DNA from: Candidatus Coatesiibacteriota bacterium
GTDB lineage: Bacteria > RBG-13-66-14 > B26-G2 > JAUVZD01
Reading direction: 5' to 3'
Assembly: GCA_030602715.1 (NCBI GenBank)
Contig: JAUVZD010000004.1
Location: 1-64,000 of the forward strand
Length of the DNA stretch: 64,000 nucleotides
The notes under the pieces are model-generated. The model saw only the letters and a program-made list of their open reading frames with translations. It was not told the DNA's origin and made no database searches. Positions 10,825-19,651 of the stretch are shown piece after piece; positions within the stretch are counted from its first letter, which is position 1; every line of letters begins with the position of its first letter. The position numbers and the translations under genes were made by a program.

Positions 10825-12000
10825 TTAAGTCCCTAGGGCGACTTCCACATCCTCTTTGATGCCCAATCTCTGAAGAATGTTGCGATTTTGGTGGAGGACG
10901 AAGTCCACCACCACTCTTGCTTCTTTGGTGATGCTGTCGCGCTCCTTTTTACCAAACTTCTGCTCAATGACCTCCACAAACCTGCGCACCACACTGGAGA
11001 GCGCCCCCACTACCCTCTCCAATCGGAGGTCAGGGTGAACGGTCAGGGCGTTGGCGGTGAGGATATCGGCGTCCAGTGAACCGTCGGAGGCGAGATTTAC
11101 CCCCTCAAATATGCTCGCTTCCTCACTGGCGACTTCAAGGCAAGCCGACTCCAACAGGTCCCGCACCCTATTCCTGTCAATATCAAAGGCTCTGCGATGG
11201 ATGAAACGCAGAATTTCGTTGAAGAGATGGATGAGCGGCTTTAACTGCATCCGTTCCACAAAGAACTCATCCGTCTGCTCTACCATACCGGAGAGCTCCT
11301 CCTCCACCAAGCCCATGTCTTGCAGGGCGACTATCAATTTGCAGGTGTGCAGGTCTGGGAAAGGAAGCAGGTAACAGAGCTCCTCCACCGTCTTCAATCC
11401 ATCTATCCGGGAGGCGACTATCCACTGTTCATCGCTTATGGTAACTTTCTTTACACCGGAAGGAAGAGAGGGACAAAGCCTGGGAATCCCTTCCATTTCG
11501 GGAATACGGCTCCTGACCCGGCTCCACTCATCGGCGGAGTCGGTCGCCTTAAGAATAATACCCTTCAGGTCAAAACCCACGGATATTCCGCCGGGAAGTG
11601 GAATATCACCCTCAACAAACTCAAAGTTTCCCCCCCACCACTCCAGCAGGCTGAGGATGATACTGTTGACCTGGGCTTTCAGACCCGAGACCAGGTCATC
11701 ATGGCTGATGAGCCCCTTCTCCAAAAAAAGCATCCCCAGACGCTGAGAGGATAGCGAGGACTGCTCCTTGCGAACCTCCAGCAGTTTATCTCTGCTGATA
11801 AGCCCATTGGATTGGAGGACCTCGCCCAGCTTCTCGTTCTCGTTGGTGGAGCTGGCAAATATCAGCCGACCCTTCTTAAAATACAGCTTCTTCTCCTCCA
11901 TCCCCCGCCGCACGGTGAAGATGCCGGTCTTCTGATTCTCAGCTACCATGCCCATAACAACGGGCAGGTCCACAGTCTCCAGATCACCCTTCAGGGTCAC
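10825..12000 (-). CDS. DUF4388 (PatA-like N-terminal) protein
   Basis: A 391-residue cytoplasmic protein starting with GTG 12000, six bases after GGAGGA. Residues 1-170 match the DUF4388 pattern: LKGDLETVDLPVVMGMV, KTGIFTVRRGMEEKKLYFKKGRLIFASS, and EKLGEVLQSNGLISRDKL. The same domain starts gliding and response-regulator proteins (PatA, FrzS neighbourhood). The remainder is helical with repeated Leu-rich segments and no known catalytic motif. Its partner downstream is the GAF/HD-GYP protein, so a role in protein-protein signalling upstream of c-di-GMP turnover is plausible but inferred. Confidence 0.75.
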   Translation of the reverse strand: MTLKGDLETVDLPVVMGMVAENQKTGIFTVRRGMEEKKLYFKKGRLIFASSTNENEKLGEVLQSNGLISRDKLLEVRKEQSSLSSQRLGMLFLEKGLISHDDLVSGLKAQVNSIILSLLEWWGGNFEFVEGDIPLPGGISVGFDLKGIILKATDSADEWSRVRSRIPEMEGIPRLCPSLPSGVKKVTISDEQWIVASRIDGLKTVEELCYLLPFPDLHTCKLIVALQDMGLVEEELSGMVEQTDEFFVERMQLKPLIHLFNEILRFIHRRAFDIDRNRVRDLLESACLEVASEEASIFEGVNLASDGSLDADILTANALTVHPDLRLERVVGALSSVVRRFVEVIEQKFGKKERDSITKEARVVVDFVLHQNRNILQRLGIKEDVEVALGT

Positions 12001-12083
12001 TGCCGTCCTCCTCGGTAACTATTTATACTATCATATCTAAGAAAGACTATATGCAAAGAAATTCACCTCAGTTGGAGTTTTTG

Positions 12084-13097
12084 CTAAAAATCATACTCGT
12101 CCCAGATATCGCCCACTATCTCCTCAATCAAGTCCTCCAAAGTAACCATACCTATCACCTTACCGGAGTGAATCCCCTCGCCCCTCCTTTCAGGTTCATC
12201 CTCCACCACGAACGCCACCCGCAGAAGGTCCCTCCGCAGAAGCTGTAGAACTTCCTGGGAGGAGGTAGCTTTGACCACCACCTGGGGAATCCGTATCAGC
12301 TCAAGGAGTCTCCGCTCACCTGAAACATCCAGCAGGTCGTCGGCGATGACCACCCCGATGATATTATCCTTATCCCGACGATAGATGGGCAGGCGAGTGA
12401 AGCCCCGCTCGGTGATCAACTCCACCGCCTCTCCCACAGTAGCCTCCAGGGGCAGAGAGACCAACTCATCCACCCTTACCATAATTTCCTCAAGTTTCAC
12501 CTCGGAGAAATCAAAGATATGGTCCACCATCAAGCGTATCTGGTGGTGCAGACGAGAGGAATCGGCGGAGGATGAAATCATCATGCGTATCTCTTTGCGA
12601 GATATGTAAGGTATCGCTTTGTCGCTCCTCCACAACCAGCGGATTATCCTCCTGCTTATCGTCTCCGATAACCATATCAAGGGCGCAAACAGAGAGGAGA
12701 AGATGCGCAGGGGATAAGCGGAATTCAGGGCGACAAAACCGCTCCTTCTCAGAGCGAAGGACTTGGGTAGAATCTGTGCCAGCACCAAGACCGCCAGGGT
12801 CATCACTACTGTGCTGAGGACGGTGGACCAGGCTCCGGGCAGGTATCTAACCACCAGCCACTCAGCCAGGGCACATGCCGCTATGATGGAGATGTCGGAG
12901 CCCATCAGGGTGGCGGAGAAGAGCTGTTCCGGTCTGCGCAGAAGGGAAAGAACCTTCTGTGCCCTGCCTTCCCCCCGGCTTGCTTGCTCCGCCATCCTCA
13001 CCCGGTCGCAGGAGATGATCGCCAGCTCCGAGGCCTCAAAGAAACCGGAGGAGAGCAAGCCCAAAAAGATCAGCATTAGCCACAGGGCGATGGTCAC
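12084..13097 (-). CDS. CNNM/CorC-family membrane protein, short form
   Basis: A 337-residue protein. The N-terminal DUF21/CNNM domain has about four membrane helices (residues 1-150, including LLSSGFFEASELA). A CBS pair follows, with VDELVSLPLEATVGEAVELI, FTRLPIYRRDKDNIIGVVIADDLLD and IGMVTLEDLIEEIVGDI. It ends right after the second CBS and lacks the CorC_HlyC C-terminal domain its neighbour has. CNNM/CorC proteins act in Mg2+/Co2+ efflux or homeostasis; the CBS pair binds adenosine nucleotides. Its GTG overlaps the neighbour's TAG by one base, so the two are probably made together as a heteromeric pair. Confidence 0.85.
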   Translation of the reverse strand: MTIALWLMLIFLGLLSSGFFEASELAIISCDRVRMAEQASRGEGRAQKVLSLLRRPEQLFSATLMGSDISIIAACALAEWLVVRYLPGAWSTVLSTVVMTLAVLVLAQILPKSFALRRSGFVALNSAYPLRIFSSLFAPLIWLSETISRRIIRWLWRSDKAIPYISRKEIRMMISSSADSSRLHHQIRLMVDHIFDFSEVKLEEIMVRVDELVSLPLEATVGEAVELITERGFTRLPIYRRDKDNIIGVVIADDLLDVSGERRLLELIRIPQVVVKATSSQEVLQLLRRDLLRVAFVVEDEPERRGEGIHSGKVIGMVTLEDLIEEIVGDIWDEYDF

Positions 13098-14347
13098 TAT
13101 CTGCCACCTACCTTGCGCACATAGAGCCGAACGAGCCGATTGGGGGCGGATTCAAGGACGGTAATATGTAAATTGTCCAGAAGGACATGTTCCCCCTCCT
13201 GAGGAATGCGCCCCAGGCGGGAGATAATCCATCCACCCACCGACTCGGTATACGGGTCATCCAGAGAAAGCCCCAGTAGTTGATTCAGGCGGTCAAGTTC
13301 CAGGGCGGCATATACGATATACTCCGCCGGGGAGACCTGTTGATATTCCTCTCGCCGGACGGTGCGGGGATCTATAATATCCCCGACTACCTCCTCAACT
13401 ATATCCTCCAGGGTGACCATACCGGAAAGGACTCCATACTCGTCCACCACAAAAGCGATATGCCTCGCCTTGACCTGAAACTCCACCATCAGGTTTATTA
13501 TCGGTTTATTCTCCGGGACAAAATAAGGTGCCCGCATTACCCGCTCCAGGCGGACTTCCTCCCCCCGCAGACGCAGAGGGAGAATGTCTTTCAGATAGAG
13601 GATGCCGACTATATTCTCCGCCGCTTCCCGATAGACGGGAATACGGGAGAAACCGCTTTCCTTGAGCAAACCCACCGCACCCTCCATATCCGTCTCAACA
13701 TCCATGGAGACCATCTCCACCCGGGGAACCATTATCTCCCGCACCCGGCGGTTGCCGATAGCCAGTGTGCGCACAAGCATCTCCCGCTCCACCTCACCCA
13801 GCTCCCCGGCACGGTGGCTCATCTCCACCAGGGCGGAGAGCCTCTCCAGAGTCATCCTCTCCCTACGGGAATCAATGTAAGTTCCGGGGGGCAATACCCA
13901 TTCGGAGAATTTCTGCAACGGCACTCGCAGAGGGACGAAGATATAACCACAGGTCTTAATAATGGGGGCTAGAATAAGAGCCATGCGCTCGTTCTGGCGT
14001 GCGGCTACCGATTTGGGGATAATTTCGCCGACTATCACAAAACCGGTGGAGATGACAAGCATCGCCAGGGGAAGATAGACGGCGGAGAAATACTTCAGAA
14101 AAAGGGAGGTGGTCAGGGTGGTGATGAGCACCAACATCACAAAATCACCGATGAGGATAATGGTCAGCAAACGGGCGGGTTTCCGCAGAAGTGCGGCTAG
14201 AGCCGACGAGCCCGTTCTCCCCTCTCGTTCCAGCCGCTCCACCCGCACCGGAGGGAGGGCGAACATCGCCGTCTCCGCTCCGGAGAATATGCCGCTCGCA
14301 AGAAGGAGGACCATGATAACAATGGTGTGAATGAGTAGCAAAATCAT
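13097..14347 (-). CDS. CNNM/CorC-family membrane protein, full length
   Basis: About 416 residues. A DUF21/CNNM transmembrane domain (LLLASGIFSGAETAMFALPP, then hydrophobic helices to about 150) is followed by two CBS motifs (FSRIPVYREAAENIVGILYLKDILP; HIAFVVDEYGVLSGMVTLEDIVEEVVGDI) and a C-terminal CorC_HlyC domain ending near VRLYVRKVGGR. It is expected in the inner membrane, for divalent-cation transport or homeostasis. The start is uncertain: AAGGTG abuts ATG 14347, so TTG 14341, six bases after it, is equally likely, and a TTG at 14380 lacks a ribosome site. It is paired with the shorter paralogue downstream. Confidence 0.85.
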   Translation of the reverse strand: MILLLIHTIVIMVLLLASGIFSGAETAMFALPPVRVERLEREGRTGSSALAALLRKPARLLTIILIGDFVMLVLITTLTTSLFLKYFSAVYLPLAMLVISTGFVIVGEIIPKSVAARQNERMALILAPIIKTCGYIFVPLRVPLQKFSEWVLPPGTYIDSRRERMTLERLSALVEMSHRAGELGEVEREMLVRTLAIGNRRVREIMVPRVEMVSMDVETDMEGAVGLLKESGFSRIPVYREAAENIVGILYLKDILPLRLRGEEVRLERVMRAPYFVPENKPIINLMVEFQVKARHIAFVVDEYGVLSGMVTLEDIVEEVVGDIIDPRTVRREEYQQVSPAEYIVYAALELDRLNQLLGLSLDDPYTESVGGWIISRLGRIPQEGEHVLLDNLHITVLESAPNRLVRLYVRKVGGR

Positions 14348-14487
14348 CACCTTATAGTTGCCCGGCGAAACTGCCCACAAACAGGCGCAGGAGGATGAGA
14401 CACAGTCTCCTTCGCAGTCTGTAGAGCTTCAGCTTGGGCATGGTATATGGATTTCGCAGGAAAAAGTAGAGGATGCCGAGAAAAAGA

Positions 14488-15780
14488 TCAGGGATATATA
14501 CGGGTAAGGGTTCTCGGCCAGGGGACCGCCTCACGGACATGGTGCAGTCCGCAAAGCCAGGCTACCACCCGCGCCAGCCCCATCCCGAAGCCGGAGTGGG
14601 GCACCGAACCGAAGCGCCGCAGGTCATAATACCAGGCTAACGACTCTGCGGGGATGTTATGTAGTTTGCGCATCTCCTCCAGCAGTTTCAGGTCATCCTC
14701 CCGCACCGAAGCGCCGACTATCTCCCCGTAACCCTCGGGGGCAAGCAAATCCGCCGAGAGGGTTAATGATGGATTATCCGAATCCCGCTTCATATAGAAG
14801 GCTTTCTGCTGCATGGGGAAATGGGTGATGAAGAGAGGATTGTCGTATTGCTGGGAGAGCAAGGTCTCCTCCTCGGCGCCCAGACCCTCATCATAGCCCC
14901 GCTCAGACCCTAACCCGGAGAGCTTCTTCATGGCTTCATCGTAGGTCAGGCGGGGAAAGGGCTTCACCACCCCGCTCAGCTTGTTAAGGTCCCGTTTGAG
15001 CACCCCGCAGAGCTCCTCGCCGTGCACCTTAAGCACCTGATCTATGATATGCAGGATTAAATCCTCCTGCAGTTCCATATTAGCTTCCAGGTCGTAGTAA
15101 GCCATCTCCGGTTCCAACATCCAGAACTCTGTAATATGGCGCCGGGTCTTGGACTTCTCGGCACGGAAGGTGGGACCGAAGCAATAGACCTTACCCAGGG
15201 ACATAATCGCCGCCTCATTGTAGAGCTGACCTGACTGGCTGAGGTAGGCGGACTCACCGAAGTAATCGGTCTCAAAGAGGGTGGAGGTCCCCTCGCAGGA
15301 GGTGGGGGTCAGGATGGGCGAATCAATACGCACAAAGCCCCGCTGGTCCAGAAAATCTATGCAGGCTTTGATGATGGTGGCTCGCACCCGAAGTATCACC
15401 CACTGGGACTCACTGCGCAGGTAGAGATGACGGTTGGTGAAGAGGAAGTCCACACCGTGTTCCTTCTTCTGCAGGGGATACTCCTCAGCCATCTGCACCA
15501 CTTCAAGATCGGAGATGGCCAGCTCAAAGCCCATGGGGGAGCGCTTATCCTCCCGCACCACCCCGGTCGCAATTATGGAGGATTCCATGGTCAGACCGTC
15601 AGCCAGCTCAAAGACCTCATCGGGGACCTCGCCCTTGACCACCGTCGCCTGCAGACGACCTCCGCCGTCTCGTATCTGCAAAAAATGTATGGAGCCGGAG
15701 GAGCGCTTATTATACATCCAGGCACGGATGGTTACCTCTTGGTCCACATATCGGCTGATGTCCTTGATCTGCACAATCAA
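14488..15780 (-). CDS. asnS: Asparaginyl-tRNA synthetase
   Basis: A 430-residue class IIb synthetase that charges tRNA-Asn with asparagine. An N-terminal OB-fold (VTIRAWMYNKRSSGSIHFLQIRDG) precedes the catalytic core: PILTPTSCEGTSTLF, LSQSGQLYNEAAIM, FGPTFRAEKSKTRRHITEFWMLEPE (motif 2), and a C-terminal motif 3 with SGFGMGLARVVAW. The spacing and AsnRS-type motifs favour Asn over Asp or Lys. The start is TTG 15780, which overlaps the lgt stop, or GTG 15774; AGGAGG lies inside the end of lgt. A separate AsnRS suggests tRNA-Asn is charged directly rather than by amidation. Confidence 0.92.
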   Translation of the reverse strand: MIVQIKDISRYVDQEVTIRAWMYNKRSSGSIHFLQIRDGGGRLQATVVKGEVPDEVFELADGLTMESSIIATGVVREDKRSPMGFELAISDLEVVQMAEEYPLQKKEHGVDFLFTNRHLYLRSESQWVILRVRATIIKACIDFLDQRGFVRIDSPILTPTSCEGTSTLFETDYFGESAYLSQSGQLYNEAAIMSLGKVYCFGPTFRAEKSKTRRHITEFWMLEPEMAYYDLEANMELQEDLILHIIDQVLKVHGEELCGVLKRDLNKLSGVVKPFPRLTYDEAMKKLSGLGSERGYDEGLGAEEETLLSQQYDNPLFITHFPMQQKAFYMKRDSDNPSLTLSADLLAPEGYGEIVGASVREDDLKLLEEMRKLHNIPAESLAWYYDLRRFGSVPHSGFGMGLARVVAWLCGLHHVREAVPWPRTLTRIYP

Positions 15781-16631
15781 GCTTTCCCAGCCCTCCTAGC
15801 CATATCAATATAGGCGATTATCGCCACCACAAGAAGCAAGATGGAGAGAAACTGCATCCCGGTAAGGTTTAGGAGGATGAGCTCCTTATCTCCCCTGACG
15901 AACTCCACCAGGAAGCGATAGATGGAATAGAGGAAGACGAAGAGCCAGAAGACCTGCCCCTCAAATTTCCGCTTGCGATAGACCAGAAGCAGGATGGCGA
16001 AGATGATGAATCCTGTCGCCATAGCATAAAGCTGAGTGGGATGGATGGGTATGCCCGGATGGTAGTATCCGGCAGCGTTGAAATCGGCGACCGGCTGGGA
16101 GGGGTCAAAGACTCCCATATGCCAGGGGGGACCGCTCATCCCCTCAAAGTTGGGCTTGGGGAAGGCTATCCCCCAGGGAAGGTTTGTGGGCTTTCCGAAA
16201 CAACAACCGTTCAGGAAGCAGCCGATGCGGGTGAGACCGTAGCCCAGGGCGATGCTGATGGAGACTATGTCACACCCGTCCCAGATCTTTATCCTGTTGC
16301 GCTTCAAAAACCAGATGGAGACCACCAGCGCCAGGAGAAAACCGCCGTAGAAGGTCAACCCCCCCTCCCACAAGCGCAGTATCTTCAAAGGCTCGGCGAT
16401 ATACCTGTCCAGATTGAGCAGGATAAATAGCAGTCTGGCTCCCACAATGGAGGAGATCACTATCCAGAAGCCCAGGTCTATGAATTTGTTAAAGGGATAG
16501 CCCCGCCTTTTGCCCAGGTAGGCGGCGAGCAGTATGCCGACGATATAGGCCAGGGCTAACATCAAGCCGTAAGCCCGCACCGCCAGATGGAATCCGCCGA
16601 CATTGCCTATTTCAAGGATAATTGGATGCAA
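15777..16631 (-). CDS. lgt: Prolipoprotein diacylglyceryl transferase
   Basis: Lgt transfers diacylglyceryl from phosphatidylglycerol to the lipobox Cys of prolipoproteins in the inner membrane. The 284-residue product has about seven membrane helices. Lgt hallmarks are ILRLWEGGLTFYGGFL, the signature GYGLTRIGCFLNGCCFG, IHPTQLYAM, and FLVEFVRGD near the C-terminus. The start is TTG 16631, eight bases after AAGGA. Its stop overlaps the asnS start. A lipoprotein with a lipobox at 38.2-38.7 kb is one likely substrate. Confidence 0.96.
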   Translation of the reverse strand: MHPIILEIGNVGGFHLAVRAYGLMLALAYIVGILLAAYLGKRRGYPFNKFIDLGFWIVISSIVGARLLFILLNLDRYIAEPLKILRLWEGGLTFYGGFLLALVVSIWFLKRNRIKIWDGCDIVSISIALGYGLTRIGCFLNGCCFGKPTNLPWGIAFPKPNFEGMSGPPWHMGVFDPSQPVADFNAAGYYHPGIPIHPTQLYAMATGFIIFAILLLVYRKRKFEGQVFWLFVFLYSIYRFLVEFVRGDKELILLNLTGMQFLSILLLVVAIIAYIDMARRAGKA

Positions 16632-16660
16632 AATTCAGTTCCTTTGTCAGTTGTCCCTTG

Positions 16661-17671
16661 CTACTCACCCAGAGGTTCCACTGTAAAGTCATCAAAGAGG
16701 GCTTGGGAGTAATACGCCTCCAAACCGGCGCCTCCGCTGTTGAGGGTGATGTCGGTAAGCTGTAGGAATTTCTGTCCGTTCACTATAAAGCTGAAATCCT
16801 TTCCCTTTGCGGATACCTCTAAATAATACTCATAGTTAACATCAATTTGAGCGGCGAAACTTGAAAGCTCCTCAATCCCGGACTCGGAAATTTTGGAGAT
16901 GGAGATTAAGTCCTTTTCGGGATAGAGCTGGAAGGCGTAGTGAAATGTGGGGCGGCTGGGATTGATGCGCACAATTATCCCCGCCCAACCCTCGCTATGA
17001 GCAACGGAGATAAACTTCAGGCGCACTTTGACCGCATAATCCGTGCCCACATCCTTCACCGCTCGCACCGCACCATTTGCCAGAAGCATCTCTCCCGCCT
17101 GAATCTTCATCTGCCCACCTTCACCAACATAGATATTCTGGAAGGTGGCTGTCTCCATATTATCAAAGGTCTCCCTTATTCCCGCCGGCTCGGCATAGAG
17201 GAAGCGGTCAAACCAGCCCCAATAGTAGCCGACCACTCCGGCTGCGATGATGAGCAGCACCACTCCGACTACGACGAACAATACGATAAGTCCGGTGCGC
17301 TTCTTCTTGGGCTTCCCGGGTTTGGCGGGAGCGGGTTTGGCTTTGGGCGCAGTAGTGCTCGGTTTGCTTTCGGGAACATCCTTGGGAGGAACCACCGGGG
17401 CGGTATCCCCCACCTTGTCTTTTCCCTCCACATCCTTGGGGGCGGCGATGAACTCCGGCTGGGTGGCGGAAATCCCCTCCTCTCGGGGGGGTTCCTTCTT
17501 CTTTTTCGGCTTTTTTGTCTTAGCAGGTTCCCCTTTATCATCTCCCGCCTTGGTTGCTTTCTCCTCGGATGGCGCCCCAGAGGGAGCGTCAACCTTCAAG
17601 GGAGCTCCGCATTCGGTGCAGAAGGAACTTTCGTCCATCACCTTCGCACCGCACTTCTCACACCGCTTCAT
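16661..17671 (-). CDS. Zinc-ribbon, single-pass membrane protein with extracytoplasmic beta domain
   Basis: A 336-residue protein. The N-terminal zinc ribbon (MKRCEKCGAKVMDESSFCTECGAP) has four Cys in two CxxC pairs. A long Lys/Pro/Ala-rich linker (about 30-130, with repeated KKK and PAPAKPGKP) leads to one membrane helix (LIVLFVVVGVVLLIIAAGVVG). The extracytoplasmic domain (about 165-336) resembles LamG or glycoside-hydrolase-associated beta-sandwiches (TFDNMETATFQNIYVGEGG, VKVRLKF, FSFIVNGQKFLQL, GAGLEAYYSQALFDDFTVEPL). The ribbon should be cytosolic and the sandwich periplasmic. Function is not recognisable; carbohydrate or protein binding is a guess. Confidence 0.7.
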   Translation of the reverse strand: MKRCEKCGAKVMDESSFCTECGAPLKVDAPSGAPSEEKATKAGDDKGEPAKTKKPKKKKEPPREEGISATQPEFIAAPKDVEGKDKVGDTAPVVPPKDVPESKPSTTAPKAKPAPAKPGKPKKKRTGLIVLFVVVGVVLLIIAAGVVGYYWGWFDRFLYAEPAGIRETFDNMETATFQNIYVGEGGQMKIQAGEMLLANGAVRAVKDVGTDYAVKVRLKFISVAHSEGWAGIIVRINPSRPTFHYAFQLYPEKDLISISKISESGIEELSSFAAQIDVNYEYYLEVSAKGKDFSFIVNGQKFLQLTDITLNSGGAGLEAYYSQALFDDFTVEPLGE

Positions 17672-17843
17672 CTCATCCTCCCATCAACAGTTGCGGAGAA
17701 GGTTTTTCTCACAATGCCGATTCCCGCACAATAAATCAAGAAACGCTCATCCCTCAACAGAAGAGGGCAATCCGCTTTCCTCAGCAAAAAATATCCGCCC
17801 TTCCCCCATCCTTACCTATTTAAAACGCAAAGGTGCGGAAGAC

Positions 17844-18464
17844 TCAATCTAAAAACTCAATTACCCCCTCTTTGCGTGGTTTGAGCTTGGGCGGCTCTCC
17901 CGCCGGATAGCCCAGGGGAACGAAGGCGGCAAGTCGGTCCGGCGGTTCAATGCCCAAGACCTCTTCCAGCTCACCCTCTGCGACCAGACAACTGGTCATC
18001 CAGCAGGCGCCCAATCCCAATTCGTGGGCTTTGAGCAGTAGGTTCTGGATGGCGGCGGCGACCCCGGATATACCGGCGACGGTGATACCGTTCTTGACAG
18101 GCTCTCCCCGCTTCTTCGCCGATAGAGTAGCCGAAGTTGAGTGGTAAGCGGTAGCTACCACCACGATAAGCACCGGAGCGTCCTCAAATAAAGTATAACC
18201 AAAGATGGAGCCCTCCAGTTTAGCCCGCAGTCGCTCATCGCCGAACTTCTCCACCAGCTCCCGATAGGTGCGCTCTATAATCTGCGCATATCTTTTCAGT
18301 TTGGCTTTATCCCGCACCACCAGGAAACGCCAGTTCTGCTGGTTTCCGCCACTGGGAGCCCAAACGGCTGACTCCAGGACCGAGCGTATCTTCTCCTCCT
18401 CCACCGCCCGCTCCTCAAAATGGCGTACACTGCGCCGACCTTTGATGGCTTCGGAAAGTTCCAT
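17844..18464 (-). CDS. Nitroreductase-family flavoprotein
   Basis: A 206-residue FMN-dependent oxidoreductase. The N-terminus MELSEAIKGRRSVRHFEERAV carries the family's RRSxRxF signature for the FMN phosphate. AVWAPSGGNQQNWRF is the substrate/FMN segment, and LLLKAHELGLGACWM the central helix. Family members reduce nitro compounds, quinones or enones with NAD(P)H; the physiological substrate is unknown. ATG 18464 follows GGGAGA at short spacing; a GTG at 18479 is an alternative. It lies at the downstream end of the envelope gene run. The 172 bases between it and the zinc-ribbon gene hold no feature I can support. Confidence 0.88.
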   Translation of the reverse strand: MELSEAIKGRRSVRHFEERAVEEEKIRSVLESAVWAPSGGNQQNWRFLVVRDKAKLKRYAQIIERTYRELVEKFGDERLRAKLEGSIFGYTLFEDAPVLIVVVATAYHSTSATLSAKKRGEPVKNGITVAGISGVAAAIQNLLLKAHELGLGACWMTSCLVAEGELEEVLGIEPPDRLAAFVPLGYPAGEPPKLKPRKEGVIEFLD

Positions 18465-18494
18465 ACTATCTCCCGCCACCTCCTGCGCTACAGC

Positions 18495-19190
18495 TCACTT
18501 CTTTTTCTTTCTACTCTCTCTCTTCGTCCGCTCGGCGAGTAGATGGGCAAGGCGTGTGGGCTCCGGCAGGCGGTAGCGATGCAGGGTGTTCATAACCACA
18601 TTATACGCTCCCTCCTGGTCAATAAGATGACCGGGGGATACAAATACCGGCTTAGCCCAATCCCGGGTGCGCACCACCCTGCCGACCGTATTCCCCTTAT
18701 AGAGCAGGGGGCGCCAGTCGCCGTAAACGAACTCCGGCTCCTCAAACTCCCCCACCAGCAGTGACTTAGCCACTCCCAGGGTGGGCTTGCCCAATATCAG
18801 TCCCAAGTGACAGCCCAAGCCTATACCTCTGGGATGTGCCAACCCCTGCCCATCAACTATGAAGATATCCGGCTCCACCTCAAGCCCCTTCAGCGCCTCC
18901 AGGATGACCGGAATCTCCCTGAAGGATAGATAACCGGGGACATAGGGGAAGTTTACATCCATCATGGCAACGCTGTTATCCTCTATGGCTAGATTACTTC
19001 CCAACACCATAGCAGCCGCCACCCCTACCCTGGAGCCCTTACTGTAAGCTACATCCACACCACAGATATACCGCCAGTCGCCGTCGTAGGTACAAAACTC
19101 AAGCTCCTTTCGCAACTCCTCCTGCAACTCCTTGGCTTGAGCCACATTCTTCGGCACTTCAAAACTTATCCCGTTCATACCGTTACTCAC
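18495..19190 (-). CDS. nfi: Endonuclease V (deoxyinosine 3' endonuclease)
   Basis: Endonuclease V nicks DNA near deaminated bases, chiefly deoxyinosine. The 231-residue product has the signature blocks: YICGVDVAYSKGS (catalytic Asp), FPYVPGYLSFREIPVI (PYVPGYLSFRE motif with catalytic Glu), VDGQGLAHPRGIGLGCHLG (second Asp), and GVAKSLL. A Lys/Arg-rich tail (RTKRESRKKKK) may aid DNA contact. The start is GTG 19190, overlapping the upstream stop, or ATG 19178. It sits in the envelope run after a small EamA-type gene, a position that suggests only co-transcription, not shared function. Confidence 0.95.
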   Translation of the reverse strand: MSNGMNGISFEVPKNVAQAKELQEELRKELEFCTYDGDWRYICGVDVAYSKGSRVGVAAAMVLGSNLAIEDNSVAMMDVNFPYVPGYLSFREIPVILEALKGLEVEPDIFIVDGQGLAHPRGIGLGCHLGLILGKPTLGVAKSLLVGEFEEPEFVYGDWRPLLYKGNTVGRVVRTRDWAKPVFVSPGHLIDQEGAYNVVMNTLHRYRLPEPTRLAHLLAERTKRESRKKKK

Positions 19191-19611
19191 CGCTCACTTT
19201 CTGCTCAATGGCTGTTTTCTGAGGGGGTTCCTCCTCACCCGCCTTGGGTTCGGTGATCGCCACCAGTATCACTCCGGCGATGATTAGCACCAGTCCCATA
19301 ATGCGGGTTAAGGTTACCTTATCGTGGAAGAACCACCATGAGAAGAAGAAGACCAGGACATATCCCAGGGCGACCATGGGGTAGGCGTAGCTAAGCTCGG
19401 TGCGGGAGAGCACCAGAAGCCAGAAGATTGAGCTGACCGCGTAGCTAAATAACCCCAGGATTACGAAGGGTTTTAATATCAGTTTGAATACCTCCTTATT
19501 GAAACCGACTGCTCCCGCACTCATTACCCCCTGTTTTATTAATATCTGTCCAATCACTCCGAGAGCTACAGAGATAAGAATTAAGATGATAGTCACTTTT
19601 TTTCCTCCCAT
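19183..19611 (-). CDS. Small EamA/SMR-type membrane transporter
   Basis: A 142-residue protein with four membrane helices. The sequence starts MGGKKVTIILILISVALGV; later segments include FVILGLFSYAVSSIFWLLVL, LSYAYPMVALGYVLVFFFSWWFF and IMGLVLIIAGVILVAI. This is the half-size EamA/small-multidrug-resistance layout, also used by the ArnE/ArnF-type flippases. It ends in a soluble acidic tail (about 115-142). Placed directly after lpxL, it could move a lipid-linked sugar for LPS modification, but a drug or metabolite exporter is as likely. The gene overlaps endonuclease V by eight bases. Confidence 0.75.
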   Translation of the reverse strand: MGGKKVTIILILISVALGVIGQILIKQGVMSAGAVGFNKEVFKLILKPFVILGLFSYAVSSIFWLLVLSRTELSYAYPMVALGYVLVFFFSWWFFHDKVTLTRIMGLVLIIAGVILVAITEPKAGEEEPPQKTAIEQKVSGE

Positions 19612-19651
19612 CGCTCACCTCACCTATTGAGCATATTCTACCAGTAGTCCC

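Noticed and set aside
14352-14540. A 62-codon frame between asnS and the CorC-family gene, with hydrophobic and Arg-rich parts
   Set aside because: It overlaps the end of asnS, has no ribosome site at its starts, and fills a short gap by chance. It was not listed as a gene.
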